Positions 32,847 through 42,412 of a DNA stretch of 62,115 nucleotides are shown one piece after another. This DNA comes from Glycomyces harbinensis (lineage in GTDB: Bacteria; Actinomycetota; Actinomycetes; Mycobacteriales; Micromonosporaceae). Made by a program: the position numbers and the translations under genes. The stretch covers positions 1 to 62,115 of the forward strand of contig NZ_FNAD01000024.1 of assembly GCF_900101745.1 (NCBI RefSeq), given 5' to 3'. The notes beneath the pieces are model-generated. The model ran no database searches. It worked only from the letters and a program-made list of their open reading frames with translations, and was not told the origin of the DNA. The first letter of the stretch is position 1. Each line of letters begins with the position of its first letter.

Positions 32847-34274
32847 ATGAGAACGGCATGGAAGGCCGCATTCGTCTGCGCAGCGGCGTCACTGCTGCTC
32901 GCGCTGGGCGTCGCGCCCGCGCAGGCGGCCCCGCAGACCTTCGACAACGGCGGTCCGATCACGACGACGAACGGCTCCCCGATGCACGCCCACGGCGGCG
33001 GCGTCATCAAGGAGGGCGACTACTACTACATGGTCGGCGAGCAGCGCAGGAGCGGAAGCTCGCTGTTCCAGGCGGTCTCCATGTACCGCTCGACCGACAT
33101 GGTCAACTGGACCCACGCCAACGACATCCTCACCCGCGACTCCCACCCCGAGCTCGACCCGGCCAACATTGAACGGCCGAAGGTCGTCTACAACGCCGAG
33201 TTCGACCACTACGTCATGTGGGCGCACAAGGAGAACGGGTCCGACTACGGCGACGCCGAAGTGGCCGTGGCCGTCTCCGACACCATCGACGGCGACTACA
33301 CCTACCGGGGTTCGTTCCGGCCCCTCGGCCACATGTCGCGCGACTCCACCGTCTTCGTCGACACCGACGGCACCGCCTACCTCATCTCGGCGGCGCGGGA
33401 GAACTACGACCTGCACATCTACCGCCTCTCGGACGACTACCTCAGCGTCGAGGCGCTCGTGCACCAGTTCGTCGGCGACCACCGCGAGGCCCCCGCGGTC
33501 TTCAAACGCGGCGGCACGTACTTCCTGATCACCTCCGGGGCCACCGGCTGGAACCCGAACCAGACGAAGTACGCCACCACCGCGAACTTCGCGTCGGGTT
33601 CGTGGAGCGGCTGGCAGAACCTCGGCAACGCCACCACCTACGAATCCCAGTCGACCTACGTGCTCGAGATCGCCGGCTCCCAGACGACGTCCTATCTGTA
33701 CATGGGCGACCGGTGGGCGGGCGCCTGGGGCGGGACGCCGAACGAGTCGGGCTACGTGTGGCTCCCGCTGCGCTTCCCGTCGAACTCGACGCTGGCCCTG
33801 GACTGGCACGCCCAGATCACCATCGACACCGCGACCGGCCAGGTCACCGGCAGCGGTGGCGGCGGCCAGGTCGCGGACGTCGTCAACCGCAACTCCGGCA
33901 AGTGCCTCGACGTCGTGAACGGCTCCACGGCGAACGGAGCGGAGATCATCCAGTACGACTGCCACGGTGGCACGAACCAGCAGTGGCAGTTGACCGCCAC
34001 GGGAGGCGGCTACTACAGGATCGCCTCCCAGTCGTCCGGCAAGTGCCTCGACGTCGACGGCGCCTCGACCGCCAACAACGCCCGAGTCATCCAGTGGACC
34101 TGCGGGAGCGGCACGAACCAGCAATGGCAGCTGCGCACGATCGGCGGCTACGTCGAGATCGTCGCGCGGCACTCGGGGAAGTGCCTCGACGTCGTCTCGT
34201 CCTCGACCGCGAACAGCGCCCGCCTCCAGCAGTACGACTGCTACGGCGGCACCAACCAGCAGTGGACCGTGTAG
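32847..34274 (+). CDS. Secreted GH43 (subfamily 24-like) exo-beta-1,3-galactanase with ricin-type CBM13
   Basis: The 475-residue protein has a signal peptide (residues 1-27, AQA), a five-bladed GH43-type catalytic domain (about 30-335) and, after a Gly-rich linker (GSGGGGQ), a three-repeat ricin B/CBM13 domain (about 347-475) with KCLDV and QQW motifs. The opening HAHGGGVIKEGDYYYMVGE matches GH43 subfamily 24, whose known members release galactose from beta-1,3-galactan cores of arabinogalactan proteins and lack the usual GH43 catalytic base Asp. ATG follows GAAAGGAACGACC. Subfamily assignment is by motif only. Confidence 0.82.
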   Translation: MRTAWKAAFVCAAASLLLALGVAPAQAAPQTFDNGGPITTTNGSPMHAHGGGVIKEGDYYYMVGEQRRSGSSLFQAVSMYRSTDMVNWTHANDILTRDSHPELDPANIERPKVVYNAEFDHYVMWAHKENGSDYGDAEVAVAVSDTIDGDYTYRGSFRPLGHMSRDSTVFVDTDGTAYLISAARENYDLHIYRLSDDYLSVEALVHQFVGDHREAPAVFKRGGTYFLITSGATGWNPNQTKYATTANFASGSWSGWQNLGNATTYESQSTYVLEIAGSQTTSYLYMGDRWAGAWGGTPNESGYVWLPLRFPSNSTLALDWHAQITIDTATGQVTGSGGGGQVADVVNRNSGKCLDVVNGSTANGAEIIQYDCHGGTNQQWQLTATGGGYYRIASQSSGKCLDVDGASTANNARVIQWTCGSGTNQQWQLRTIGGYVEIVARHSGKCLDVVSSSTANSARLQQYDCYGGTNQQWTV

Positions 34275-34293
34275 GAACCCCTACCGGCCGCAG

Positions 34294-34349
34294 GTCGCCG
34301 GAGTCCGGTGACGCCCGCGCGATTGCGGGCCTCACCGGCCTCCGGCGAC
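34294..34349 (+). terminator. Long terminator hairpin after the GH43 gene
   Basis: Three stem blocks (GTCGCCGGAG, CCGGTGA, GCCCGC) pair with their complements, separated only by opposed single mismatches, around a six-base loop. This gives a 25-position stem from 34294 to 34349. Confidence 0.85.
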
Positions 34350-34479
34350 GCGGCCCGCCACGTCGCCGACCCCTCCGAACGCGCCGCCCGCGGCGTCGAA
34401 ACCGTTCAGCGATGGCCGTGCCCGCAACGCTTCGTACAACCCATGTGCAAAGGGTCCGGATCCGCGTAGGCTTCCTTGC

Positions 34480-35685
34480 ATGCAGTCCCCCTCGCGCGAC
34501 ATCCGCCTTCGAAACTGTTTCTCGATGCTCAGGCACCTCCTGGCCGACCACCCCTCCTCGCGGCCGGACCTGGCCAAGAAGACCGGCCTCAGCGTCGCCA
34601 CCGTCTCCAACCTCGTGACCGAGCTGATCGACCTCGGCGTGGTCGTCGAGGCCGGCCTGGAGGACTCCGGCGGCGGCCGGCCCCGGATGCTCCTGGGCCC
34701 CAACACCGACGGCGGGGTCCTGATCGGCGTCGACGTCGCCACGACCTACGTCAAGTTCGAGGCCTACGACCTTGCCCTGCAGGTGCTGTTCCGGATCGAG
34801 GAGCAGGTGGACCTGGCCGAGGACACGCCCGAGAAACTCCTGGACCACATCGCCTCCGGCATGGCGGCCGTCCGCGAAGTGCTCGCCGACCGCGAGATCC
34901 TCGGACTCGGCGTGAGCCTGCCCGGCCAGGTCGACGTCGCCGGGGGCATCTCCGTGTCCAACCCGAACTGGAACTGGCGCGACGTCGCCTTCAAGGAACT
35001 GCTCGCCGAGCGGCTCGGACTCGACGCGCCCATCTACCTCGACAACTCGCTGAAGACCGTGACGGCCGGCGAACTGTGGTTCGGCGACGGCCTCGGCGTC
35101 GAGCGCCTCGCGGTCGTCGTCCTGGGCACCGGCGTCGGCGTGGGCCTCGCCTTCGACGGGAAGCTCTACCGCGGGGCCACCAACTCGGCGGGGGAGTGGG
35201 GCCACACCACCATCGACCCGAACGGGCCCGTCTGCCGATGCGGCCGCCGCGGATGCATCGAAGCGCGCATCGGCGCCCCCGGCATCCTCCGCCAATGGGC
35301 CGCCATGGGCTGCGACCGCGAATGGGAGACGCAGGAGAGCGCGATCGAAGCCCTTGCGGCCGACTGGAAGACGGGCGAGGAGCCCGCGGTGCGCACCATC
35401 GAGGCCGTCGCCCGCGACCTGGCGCTCGGCGTCGCGAACTTCGTCAACCTCGTCAACCCCGACCTCGTGGTCTTCACCGGCTGGGTCTCCGACGCCCTCG
35501 GCGAGGCGCTGCTCCCCGAACTCCGGCGCCGCCTCCCCGACCACGTGCTCGAATCGGCGCTCGGCGCGCTCCGCATCAAACTCGACGAGCAGAGCCGCAA
35601 CATGGTCATCCTCGGCGCGGCGGCCCTCGCACTGGAAGGGCACCTCAACCGCATCAAATCCGTCGGCTCGCGGGCGCGGCTCTGA
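34480..35685 (+). CDS. ROK-family transcriptional regulator (NagC/XylR-like)
   Basis: The 401-residue protein has an N-terminal winged helix (RPDLAKKTGLSVATVSNLVTEL) and a ROK sugar-kinase-like domain (LIGVDVATTYVKFEAYD, LGLGVSLPGQVD, ILGTGVGVGL in part) with the zinc motif CRCGRRGCIE. ROK regulators sense sugars such as xylose or N-acetylglucosamine and repress catabolic genes. It could be the regulator that reads the CGAAAGTTTCG boxes of the xylanase operon, by analogy with actinomycete xylanase repressors; this is inference. No clear ribosome-binding site is visible, and TAGGCT lies 7-12 bases upstream, so the mRNA may be leaderless. Confidence 0.88.
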   Translation: MQSPSRDIRLRNCFSMLRHLLADHPSSRPDLAKKTGLSVATVSNLVTELIDLGVVVEAGLEDSGGGRPRMLLGPNTDGGVLIGVDVATTYVKFEAYDLALQVLFRIEEQVDLAEDTPEKLLDHIASGMAAVREVLADREILGLGVSLPGQVDVAGGISVSNPNWNWRDVAFKELLAERLGLDAPIYLDNSLKTVTAGELWFGDGLGVERLAVVVLGTGVGVGLAFDGKLYRGATNSAGEWGHTTIDPNGPVCRCGRRGCIEARIGAPGILRQWAAMGCDREWETQESAIEALAADWKTGEEPAVRTIEAVARDLALGVANFVNLVNPDLVVFTGWVSDALGEALLPELRRRLPDHVLESALGALRIKLDEQSRNMVILGAAALALEGHLNRIKSVGSRARL

Positions 35686-35789
35686 CGGCCCGCGCGGCCG
35701 GGCCCGCAGGCGCCGCATCTCGTCCTCGCCGTACGCCTCCCGGCGTCAGCGGCAGGAGCCCCGCGGCGGGCCCGGCTACGCTGATCCGC

Positions 35790-36767
35790 ATGCGAGTGAC
35801 GATGCGGGAGGTCGCCGAGCGTGCGGGCGTCTCGGTGAAGACGGTGTCCCGCGTGGTCAACGACGAGCCGCACATCCGCCCCGAAACCCGGGCCCAGGTG
35901 CGTGCCGCGATCACCGAACTCGGCTGGACCCCGAACGCGTCGGCCCGGACCCTGCGCACCGGGCGCACCGGCGTCATCGGCATCGCCGTCGCCGAGCTGC
36001 GCCGCCCCCTCCTCGCCGCCGTCGTCGAGCGGCTGGTGATGGAACTGGACCGACACGGCCTGCACGCCGCGGTGGAACCCACGCTCGACGACCCCGCGCG
36101 CCTCGCCTCGGTCGCCGCCCAGCGCGGGCACACCTTCGACGCACTGCTGGCCGTGGACGCCCACGAACTCCCCGCCGAGGTGATCGCCGCCGCCGACGGT
36201 CCGGTGGTCCGCCTGAACGTCACGCGGTGGACCTCCGGCACCCTTGTGGACGGCACCGACACGGTGTACGCGGACCTCGACCAGGGCGCGCAGCTCGCGC
36301 TGCGCCACATGCGCGTGATGGGACGCCACCGCGCCGTGCGCATCGGGCCGGGACCGCTGGCCGAGCGGGAGGAGGAGCACGGGATCGCCCGCGTCGATCC
36401 GGGCCGGGGCGAGGTCGGCCGCGTCGCCGGCTACCGCGCGGCCCAGCGCGCCCTGGTCGAGCACCCCGGCGTCGACGCGCTCATCTGCGGCACCGACGAG
36501 ATCGCCTTGGGAGCGCTGGCAGGCCTGCACGCCGCCGGCGTCGAGGTGCCCAGCCGGGTCGCGGTCATCGGCTACGGCGACCTGGACGAGGGCCGGTTCA
36601 GCACGCCGTCGCTGAGCACCATCGACCCTGACACGGTCTCCTTGGCGCGCAACGCCGTCGACCTCGTGGCGGCCCGCCTCGCCGGCACCGACCGGGCGCC
36701 CTCGTCCGTGGCCGTCCCGGTCACGCTGGTCCAGCGGGAGTCGACCTCGGCGGCGGGTGCGCGATGA
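35790..36767 (+). CDS. LacI-family regulator A of an overlapping pair
   Basis: The 325-residue protein has a LacI helix-turn-helix (TMREVAERAGVSVKTVSRVVND) and an effector domain (GVIGIAVAELRRPLLAAVVERL, ALICGTDEIALGALAGLHAAG, VIGYGDLDEGRFSTPSLSTI). A -10-like TACGCT ends eight bases before the ATG, so translation may be leaderless; an ATG at 35802 is an alternative. Its stop overlaps the start of a second LacI gene (ATGA). The pair stands directly before the GH127/transporter operon. Confidence 0.9.
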   Translation: MRVTMREVAERAGVSVKTVSRVVNDEPHIRPETRAQVRAAITELGWTPNASARTLRTGRTGVIGIAVAELRRPLLAAVVERLVMELDRHGLHAAVEPTLDDPARLASVAAQRGHTFDALLAVDAHELPAEVIAAADGPVVRLNVTRWTSGTLVDGTDTVYADLDQGAQLALRHMRVMGRHRAVRIGPGPLAEREEEHGIARVDPGRGEVGRVAGYRAAQRALVEHPGVDALICGTDEIALGALAGLHAAGVEVPSRVAVIGYGDLDEGRFSTPSLSTIDPDTVSLARNAVDLVAARLAGTDRAPSSVAVPVTLVQRESTSAAGAR

Positions 36768-37771
36768 AGCGGCCCACCTTGGCGGACGTCGCCGCCGTGG
36801 CGCAGGTGTCGCCCAAGACCGTCTCCAACGTGCTCCGCGGCCGCCCGCTCGCGTCGAAGGCGACCCAGGAGCGGGTGTGGCAGGCGGTCGCGTCCGTCGG
36901 CTACCGCGTGAACCGCGCGGGCCGGGCGCTGGCCGGCGGCGGGACCGGGCGCATCGCGGTGGTCGTGCCGAACCTCCACCAGCCCTACTACGCCGAGAAC
37001 GCCGAGCGGCTGATCCTGGCGCTCGCGGACCGGGGTCTCACCAGCACGCTGCGCATCGCCCCGGACGCGGCGTCCGAGCGGGAGGCGGTGTTCGGCGGGA
37101 CGACGGCCGACGCGGACGGGGTGATCGTCCTCCCGCACTTCATCAACACGGAGGTGTTGGGCGGCATGGCCCCCGACCGGCCCGTGGTGCAGTTCGGGAG
37201 CCGGCCCACCGGCCTGCTCGACACCGTGGTCATGGGGGAGCGGGAGGGCTTCAGCGCCGTCACCCGCCACCTCCTGGACACCGGCCGGCGGCGGCTCGCC
37301 CTGGTGTGGAACGCGACCCAGAGCGGCCGACCGGAAGGCCGCCGCTTCGAGGGCTTCGAGGAGGCGCTCGCCGAGTACGGCCTGGAACCGGACCCGGCGC
37401 TCATGGCCGCCGGCTCGGACTGGGACTGGCGCGCCCCGGGCTTCGAGGCGATGACCGGTCTGCTGGCCTCCGGGGCCCGCTTCGACGCGGTGCTGTGCAT
37501 CAACGACTCGGTGGCGGTCGGCGCGCTGCGGGCCCTGCGCGTGGGCGGTGTGCGCGTCCCCGACGACGTCGCGCTGACCGGCTTCGACGACACGGACGAG
37601 GCCGAGTTCACGGTCCCTCCCTTGACGACGGTGAGCCCAGAGCACGAGGCCATGGTCGACGCGGCCGTGCGGATGATGGTCGACCGCCTCGGCGGCGAGG
37701 CGGGGCCGCCCCGGGTGCGTCAGACCGGCGCGCACCTGATCCCGCGGGCGTCCTCCGGCGTGCCCCGCTGA
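36764..37771 (+). CDS. LacI-family regulator B of an overlapping pair
   Basis: The 335-residue protein has the LacI DNA-binding start (TLADVAAVAQVSPKTVSNVLRG) and effector domain (RIAVVVPNLHQPYYAENAERLI, AVLCINDSVAVGALRALRVGG, LTGFDDTDEAEFTVPPLTTV). It is translationally coupled to regulator A by ATGA overlap but only distantly alike in sequence, so the two are not a recent tandem copy. Two LacI proteins made in fixed ratio may form heterodimers or divide control of the arabinan/galactan genes; this is inference. Confidence 0.9.
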   Translation: MKRPTLADVAAVAQVSPKTVSNVLRGRPLASKATQERVWQAVASVGYRVNRAGRALAGGGTGRIAVVVPNLHQPYYAENAERLILALADRGLTSTLRIAPDAASEREAVFGGTTADADGVIVLPHFINTEVLGGMAPDRPVVQFGSRPTGLLDTVVMGEREGFSAVTRHLLDTGRRRLALVWNATQSGRPEGRRFEGFEEALAEYGLEPDPALMAAGSDWDWRAPGFEAMTGLLASGARFDAVLCINDSVAVGALRALRVGGVRVPDDVALTGFDDTDEAEFTVPPLTTVSPEHEAMVDAAVRMMVDRLGGEAGPPRVRQTGAHLIPRASSGVPR

Positions 37772-37862
37772 CGGCGGCGGTCCGCCCGAATCCAAGCACT
37801 TCGATGCCAAGGCGCCCTCCGGGCTGCCGTGGTTCACGTTCACATCCGTAGATGTCTTTCTA

Positions 37863-37891
37863 TTGACAACGCTGAAGTGCGTGCCTATATT
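37863..37891 (+). promoter_or_regulatory. Consensus-like promoter of the GH127/transporter operon
   Basis: TTGACA (37863-37868) and TATATT (37886-37891) are spaced by 17 bases, 34 bases before the GH127 GTG. A strong binding site AAGGAGATGAA follows. Confidence 0.8.
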
Positions 37892-37925
37892 CGGTTGGAC
37901 CTCATGACACCCTCAAGGAGATGAA

Positions 37926-39803
37926 GTGACCGATCCCCTGGTAGCGGCCACTGCGACCGACCAGATCCGCACCCCCGCCGCCCCGGTCGGGGCCGCGGCC
38001 CGGCACCGGCCGCTGGACCTCCGCTCGGTGCGTCTGCACCCGGCCGGACCTCTCGGCGCGATGCAGGAGCGCAACGCCGCCGCCACCATCGCCCACTGCA
38101 TCGAGCACCTCGGACCGGCCCTGGACCACTTCCGGCGCGTGCTCGGCGAGTCCGACGCCGAGAACCCCGGCTTCGTCGCCGACACGGACGTGTACAAGAC
38201 GATCGAAGCCGCCGCCTGGGAGATCGCCCGCACCGGCACGACCGCGTGGGACGCCTGGCTCGACGAGACGATCGGCCTCATCGCACGCGTGCAGGAGCCC
38301 TCGGGCTACCTGGTGACCTGGGTCCAGGCCGACCCCGCCAAGGAGCGGTTCGCCGACCTCGAAGGGGCGCATGAGATGTACGCGCTCGGGCACCTGATCC
38401 AGGCTGCTGTCGCCCTCGACCGCGCCGCCGGCCGGGGCGACCTGCTCGCGATCGCCCGCGCCTTCGCCGACCTCGTGGACCGCGAGTTCGGCCCCGGACG
38501 CAAGGACGGCATCTGCGGCCACCCCGAGATCGAGACGGCCCTCGTGGAGCTCTACCGGCACACCGGCGAGCGGCGCTATCTCGACCTGGCGGCGCGGATG
38601 ATCGACCTGCGCGGCCGCGGACTGCTCAAGACCGGCCACCTCGGCGCCGAGTACTTCCAGGACCACGCCCCGGTCCGCGAGGCGCGCAGCGCCGTCGGGC
38701 ACGCGGTGCGCCAGCTGTACCTCAACGCCGGCGCGGCCGACGTCTACCTCGAGACCGGCGAACGGGCGCTGCTGGAGGCGATGCACGCCCAGTGGGACAG
38801 CGTGCACGAGCGCAAGATGTACCTCACCGGCGCCTTCGGGGCCCGCCACCAGGGCGAGGCCTTCGGCGACGACTACGAACTGCCTTCGGACCGCGCCTAC
38901 GCCGAGACCTGCGCGACCATCGCCGACGTCCACTTCAACTGGCGGATGCTCCTCGCGGGGGACCGCTCGGCGGCCGGCTACGCCGAGGCCATCGAACGCG
39001 AACTGCACAACGCCCTCGCCGCGGCGGTCGACGCGACCGGCACCAGGTTCTTCTACGCCAGCCCGCTGCACCTGCGGCCCGACCGCCTCTCCGAAGGGCA
39101 CGCCCCGCGCGAGCGCCAGTCCTGGTACTCCTGCGCGTGCTGCCCGCCGAACCTGGCCCGGCTCACCGCTCAGCTCGGGTCCTATGTGGCCACCGTCGCG
39201 GACGGCGAACTCGCCCTGCACCTGTACGCCGACGCCGAGATCGACGTGCCCGACTCCCTCGGCGGCGGCACCCTCCGCGTCGACACCGCCTACCCCGCCG
39301 ACGGCCGGGTCCGCCTGCGGCTCACCGGTTCCGAAGGGCTCGACCTCGCCCTCCGCGTCCCGAGCTGGTCGCCCACCGCGCTCCTCGACGGCACCGCGAC
39401 CGCGCCCGACGACGACGGGTACCTGCGCCTGCGCCTCACCGCCGAGACCACCCTGTCCTTCGACCTCGCCCCGCGCTGGACCCGCGCCCACCACCGCGCT
39501 GACGCGCTCCGCGGCAGCGCCGCGATCGAACGCGGCCCGGTCGTCTACTGCGTCGAGCAGGTCGACCTGCCCGCCGACGTGGCGCTGGACGACGTGCTGG
39601 TCGACGCCGGCGCGCCGCTCGACGAACACGACGGGTCGCCCCACCTCACGTTCCCCGCCGCCGTCCGGCCCTCCGCGCCCGGCCTCTACGGGCCCCCGCG
39701 GAACCCGGACGCCCCCCGCCCGGTGACGGTCACCGCCGTCCCGTTCGCCCAGTGGGGCAACCGAGGCGGCGACGCCATGCGCGTATGGCTGCCCGCCGTC
39801 TGA
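37926..39803 (+). CDS. GH127 beta-L-arabinofuranosidase (DUF1680)
   Basis: The 625-residue enzyme has an (alpha/alpha)6 barrel with the GH127 zinc-cysteine site: E327 and C329 in ETCAT and C405-C406 in SCACCPPNLAR, the same E-x-C plus Cys-Cys layout as in the characterised Bifidobacterium enzyme, where one Cys is the nucleophile. There is no signal peptide, so it works in the cytoplasm on imported beta-L-arabinofuranosyl oligosaccharides, for example from extensin or arabinogalactan. The GTG start follows AAGGAGATGAA. It leads the operon with the importer. Confidence 0.9.
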   Translation: MTDPLVAATATDQIRTPAAPVGAAARHRPLDLRSVRLHPAGPLGAMQERNAAATIAHCIEHLGPALDHFRRVLGESDAENPGFVADTDVYKTIEAAAWEIARTGTTAWDAWLDETIGLIARVQEPSGYLVTWVQADPAKERFADLEGAHEMYALGHLIQAAVALDRAAGRGDLLAIARAFADLVDREFGPGRKDGICGHPEIETALVELYRHTGERRYLDLAARMIDLRGRGLLKTGHLGAEYFQDHAPVREARSAVGHAVRQLYLNAGAADVYLETGERALLEAMHAQWDSVHERKMYLTGAFGARHQGEAFGDDYELPSDRAYAETCATIADVHFNWRMLLAGDRSAAGYAEAIERELHNALAAAVDATGTRFFYASPLHLRPDRLSEGHAPRERQSWYSCACCPPNLARLTAQLGSYVATVADGELALHLYADAEIDVPDSLGGGTLRVDTAYPADGRVRLRLTGSEGLDLALRVPSWSPTALLDGTATAPDDDGYLRLRLTAETTLSFDLAPRWTRAHHRADALRGSAAIERGPVVYCVEQVDLPADVALDDVLVDAGAPLDEHDGSPHLTFPAAVRPSAPGLYGPPRNPDAPRPVTVTAVPFAQWGNRGGDAMRVWLPAV

Positions 39804-39842
39804 CACCGATCCCCGCCCGATCCCCCGACTCAAGGAGGAGTC

Positions 39843-41447
39843 TTGACCCACACGACCGAACGCAGAGGGACCGCCGCCCTCGCCGGAATCGCCTCAGCGG
39901 CGCTGCTGCTGAGCGCCTGCGGCGGCGGCGGTGAGGACGACAACGCCCTGCACATCCTCGTCGTCAAGCACGCGCTCACCGGGCCCATGGCCGACATGGC
40001 CTGGGTCGACGAGCTCGAGGACGCCGCCGGCATCCCGATCGAATGGGAAGAGGTCTCGGCCGACTGGGACCAGAAGAAGTCCACGATGCTCGCCGCCGGC
40101 GACATCCCCGACCTCATCATCGGCACCAACGCCATCACCGACGCCGACATGGTCACCTTCACCGGCCTTTTCGAAGACCTCGGCGACGACATGGACTCGC
40201 TCCCCAACGTGCAGGCCATGTTCGACGCGCTGCCCGAGACCGAGCTCATGGCCACCCGCCCGGACGGCGAGGTCTTCTCCGTCCCCTCCTACCGCCGCTT
40301 CTGGCCCCAGACCGCCACCCGCCAGTACGTCAACCAGCAGTGGCTCGACAACCTCGGCCTCGAGCAGCCGACCACCTGGGACGAACTGCACGAAGTCCTC
40401 CTCGCCTTCAAGAACGAGGACGCCAACGGCAACGGCGACCCCGACGACGAGATTCCCGTCGACTGGTCCCCGGCAGGCGAGGGCGGCTTCGGGTACTTCC
40501 AGCCCACCGTGTTCCTCGGCAGCCTCGGACTGCCCACGACCAACGGCGGCGGCTCCGGCTACTTCGTGGAGAACGGCGAGGTCGGCAACTTCCTCACCGA
40601 CCCCCGCTACATGGAACTCGTGTCGTTCCTGCACGAGCTCTACGCCGACGGCCTCGTCAGCCAGGACGTGATGACCCAGGACTACTCGGCCTACCAGTCC
40701 GTGGGCCGCGGCGACGGCGACGTCGCCAAGGTCGGGTTCTCCTGGGGCTGGACCGCCTCGGACCGCTTCGGCCCCCAGCTCGCGGACCAGTACGCCCCCA
40801 TCGCCCCGCTCGCCGCCGACGCCTCCATGAGCGCCGACGACCTCGCCTGGACGTACGACTCCTACTCCCTCAACTACGGCCTCAACACGATCACCATGTC
40901 CGCCCAGAGCGAGAAGAAGGACGCCGCACTGAAGGTGATCGACGCCTTCTACGACCAGGACCTCTCCCTCCAGGCGCTCTGGGGCGACTTCGGGGAGAAC
41001 ATCGAGGAGCTCGGGAACAACGCGTACACCGTGCTGCCCCCGGCCGACGAGACCCTCGACTCGTCCTCCTGGAAGTGGACGACCACGCTCGCCGACAACA
41101 GCCCCGGCTGGATCCGCGACGACATCGAGGTCACGCTGCCGACCGACATCCAGGAGGCGGTGGAGGACGAGGCGCCGCTGACGGACGCCCTCGCGAACAT
41201 CGACCCGGCCTCCGACATCTGGCCCGGGGAACTCGTCAAGATGAGCGCCGAGGACTCCAGCAGTCTCGCCCTGCTCCACACCGACATCCTCGGACAGGCC
41301 ATGCAGCGGTGGGCCACCTGGATCACCGAAGGCGGCGTCGAGTCCGAATGGGACGACTACGTGTCGCAACTCGAAGGGCTCGGGCTGACCGAGGCCGTCG
41401 AGATCCACCAGCGCTACTACGACGAGTACCTGGCGAGCCAGGGATGA
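39843..41447 (+). CDS. LplA-type oligosaccharide-binding lipoprotein
   Basis: The 534-residue protein has a lipobox (LLLSAC, Cys about residue 26) and the long family 1 binding-protein form seen in LplA/AlgQ-type systems, with a calcium-loop-like DANGNGDPDDEIP and WDELHEVLLAFKNED. Such proteins bind oligosaccharides. The start is TTG after AAGGAGGAGTC. It follows GH127 by 39 bases and overlaps its permease by four. Confidence 0.88.
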   Translation: MTHTTERRGTAALAGIASAALLLSACGGGGEDDNALHILVVKHALTGPMADMAWVDELEDAAGIPIEWEEVSADWDQKKSTMLAAGDIPDLIIGTNAITDADMVTFTGLFEDLGDDMDSLPNVQAMFDALPETELMATRPDGEVFSVPSYRRFWPQTATRQYVNQQWLDNLGLEQPTTWDELHEVLLAFKNEDANGNGDPDDEIPVDWSPAGEGGFGYFQPTVFLGSLGLPTTNGGGSGYFVENGEVGNFLTDPRYMELVSFLHELYADGLVSQDVMTQDYSAYQSVGRGDGDVAKVGFSWGWTASDRFGPQLADQYAPIAPLAADASMSADDLAWTYDSYSLNYGLNTITMSAQSEKKDAALKVIDAFYDQDLSLQALWGDFGENIEELGNNAYTVLPPADETLDSSSWKWTTTLADNSPGWIRDDIEVTLPTDIQEAVEDEAPLTDALANIDPASDIWPGELVKMSAEDSSSLALLHTDILGQAMQRWATWITEGGVESEWDDYVSQLEGLGLTEAVEIHQRYYDEYLASQG

Positions 41448-42412
41448 CCTCCGCGACCACTGTCCGGCCCGCCGGGGGAGGCGCCGCGCGCGCTCCCCGG
41501 CGGGCCGGGTCCCGGCCGGCCCGGCACCTGCGCAGGTACTGGCAGCTGTGGGTGATGCTCGCCCCGGCGATCGCGTTCGTCGCGGTGTTCGCCTACGTGC
41601 CCATGTACGGCCTGCAGCTGGCGTTCCGCGAGTTCGACTTCGCCGCCGGCATCACCGGCGGCGACTGGGTCGGGCTCAAGTACTTCCAGCAGTTCTTCGA
41701 CAGCCCCCAGTTCTGGACCCTGCTGCGCAACACCGTGGTCATCAGCATGAGCACGCTCGTCGCGGGCTTCATCGCCCCGATCACGCTGGCGCTCATGGTC
41801 AACCAGGTGCTCGGCCGGCGCCGCAAGAAGTTCCTCCAGACCGCCACCTACCTGCCGCACTTCATCTCGATCGTGGTCATCGTCGGCATGCTCCACGTGT
41901 TCCTCTCCCCGAGCTCGGGCCTGATCACGCGCCTCGTGGGCCTGTTCGGCGTGGACGGCGCCAACTTCCTCGGCAGCGCGAGCGCGTTCGTACCCGTCTA
42001 CGTGATCTCCGACGTGTGGCAGCACGCCGGCTGGAACAGCATCATCTACCTGGCGGCGCTCGCGAGCGTGGACACGCAGCTCTACGAGGCGGCGAAGATC
42101 GACGGCGCCGGACGGTTCAGCATCATCCGGCACATCGACGTTCCGGCGCTGGTGCCCACGATGATCGTGCTGCTCATCTTGAACATGGGGAACGTGCTCA
42201 ACACCGGCTTCGAGAAGATCTTCCTCATGCAGAACCCCCTCAACCTCGGGGTCTCCGAAGTGATAGCGACCTACGTCTACAAGATCGGCATCCTCTCCAA
42301 CCAGTTCAGCTACGCCACCGCGATCGGGCTGTTCAACACCCTCATCAACTTCGCGTTCCTGATGGTCGCCAACCAGATCGCCAAGCGCGTCTCCAACACG
42401 AGTCTGTGGTGA
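41444..42412 (+). CDS. LplB-type ABC oligosaccharide permease
   Basis: The 322-residue membrane protein has six helices, the phrase MYGLQLAFREFDF...GLKYFQQFF common to LplB permeases, and the EAA loop LYEAAKIDGAGRFSIIRHID. Its ATG overlaps the binding-protein stop (ATGA). A long basic N-terminus precedes the first helix. Confidence 0.9.
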   Translation: MTSATTVRPAGGGAARAPRRAGSRPARHLRRYWQLWVMLAPAIAFVAVFAYVPMYGLQLAFREFDFAAGITGGDWVGLKYFQQFFDSPQFWTLLRNTVVISMSTLVAGFIAPITLALMVNQVLGRRRKKFLQTATYLPHFISIVVIVGMLHVFLSPSSGLITRLVGLFGVDGANFLGSASAFVPVYVISDVWQHAGWNSIIYLAALASVDTQLYEAAKIDGAGRFSIIRHIDVPALVPTMIVLLILNMGNVLNTGFEKIFLMQNPLNLGVSEVIATYVYKIGILSNQFSYATAIGLFNTLINFAFLMVANQIAKRVSNTSLW

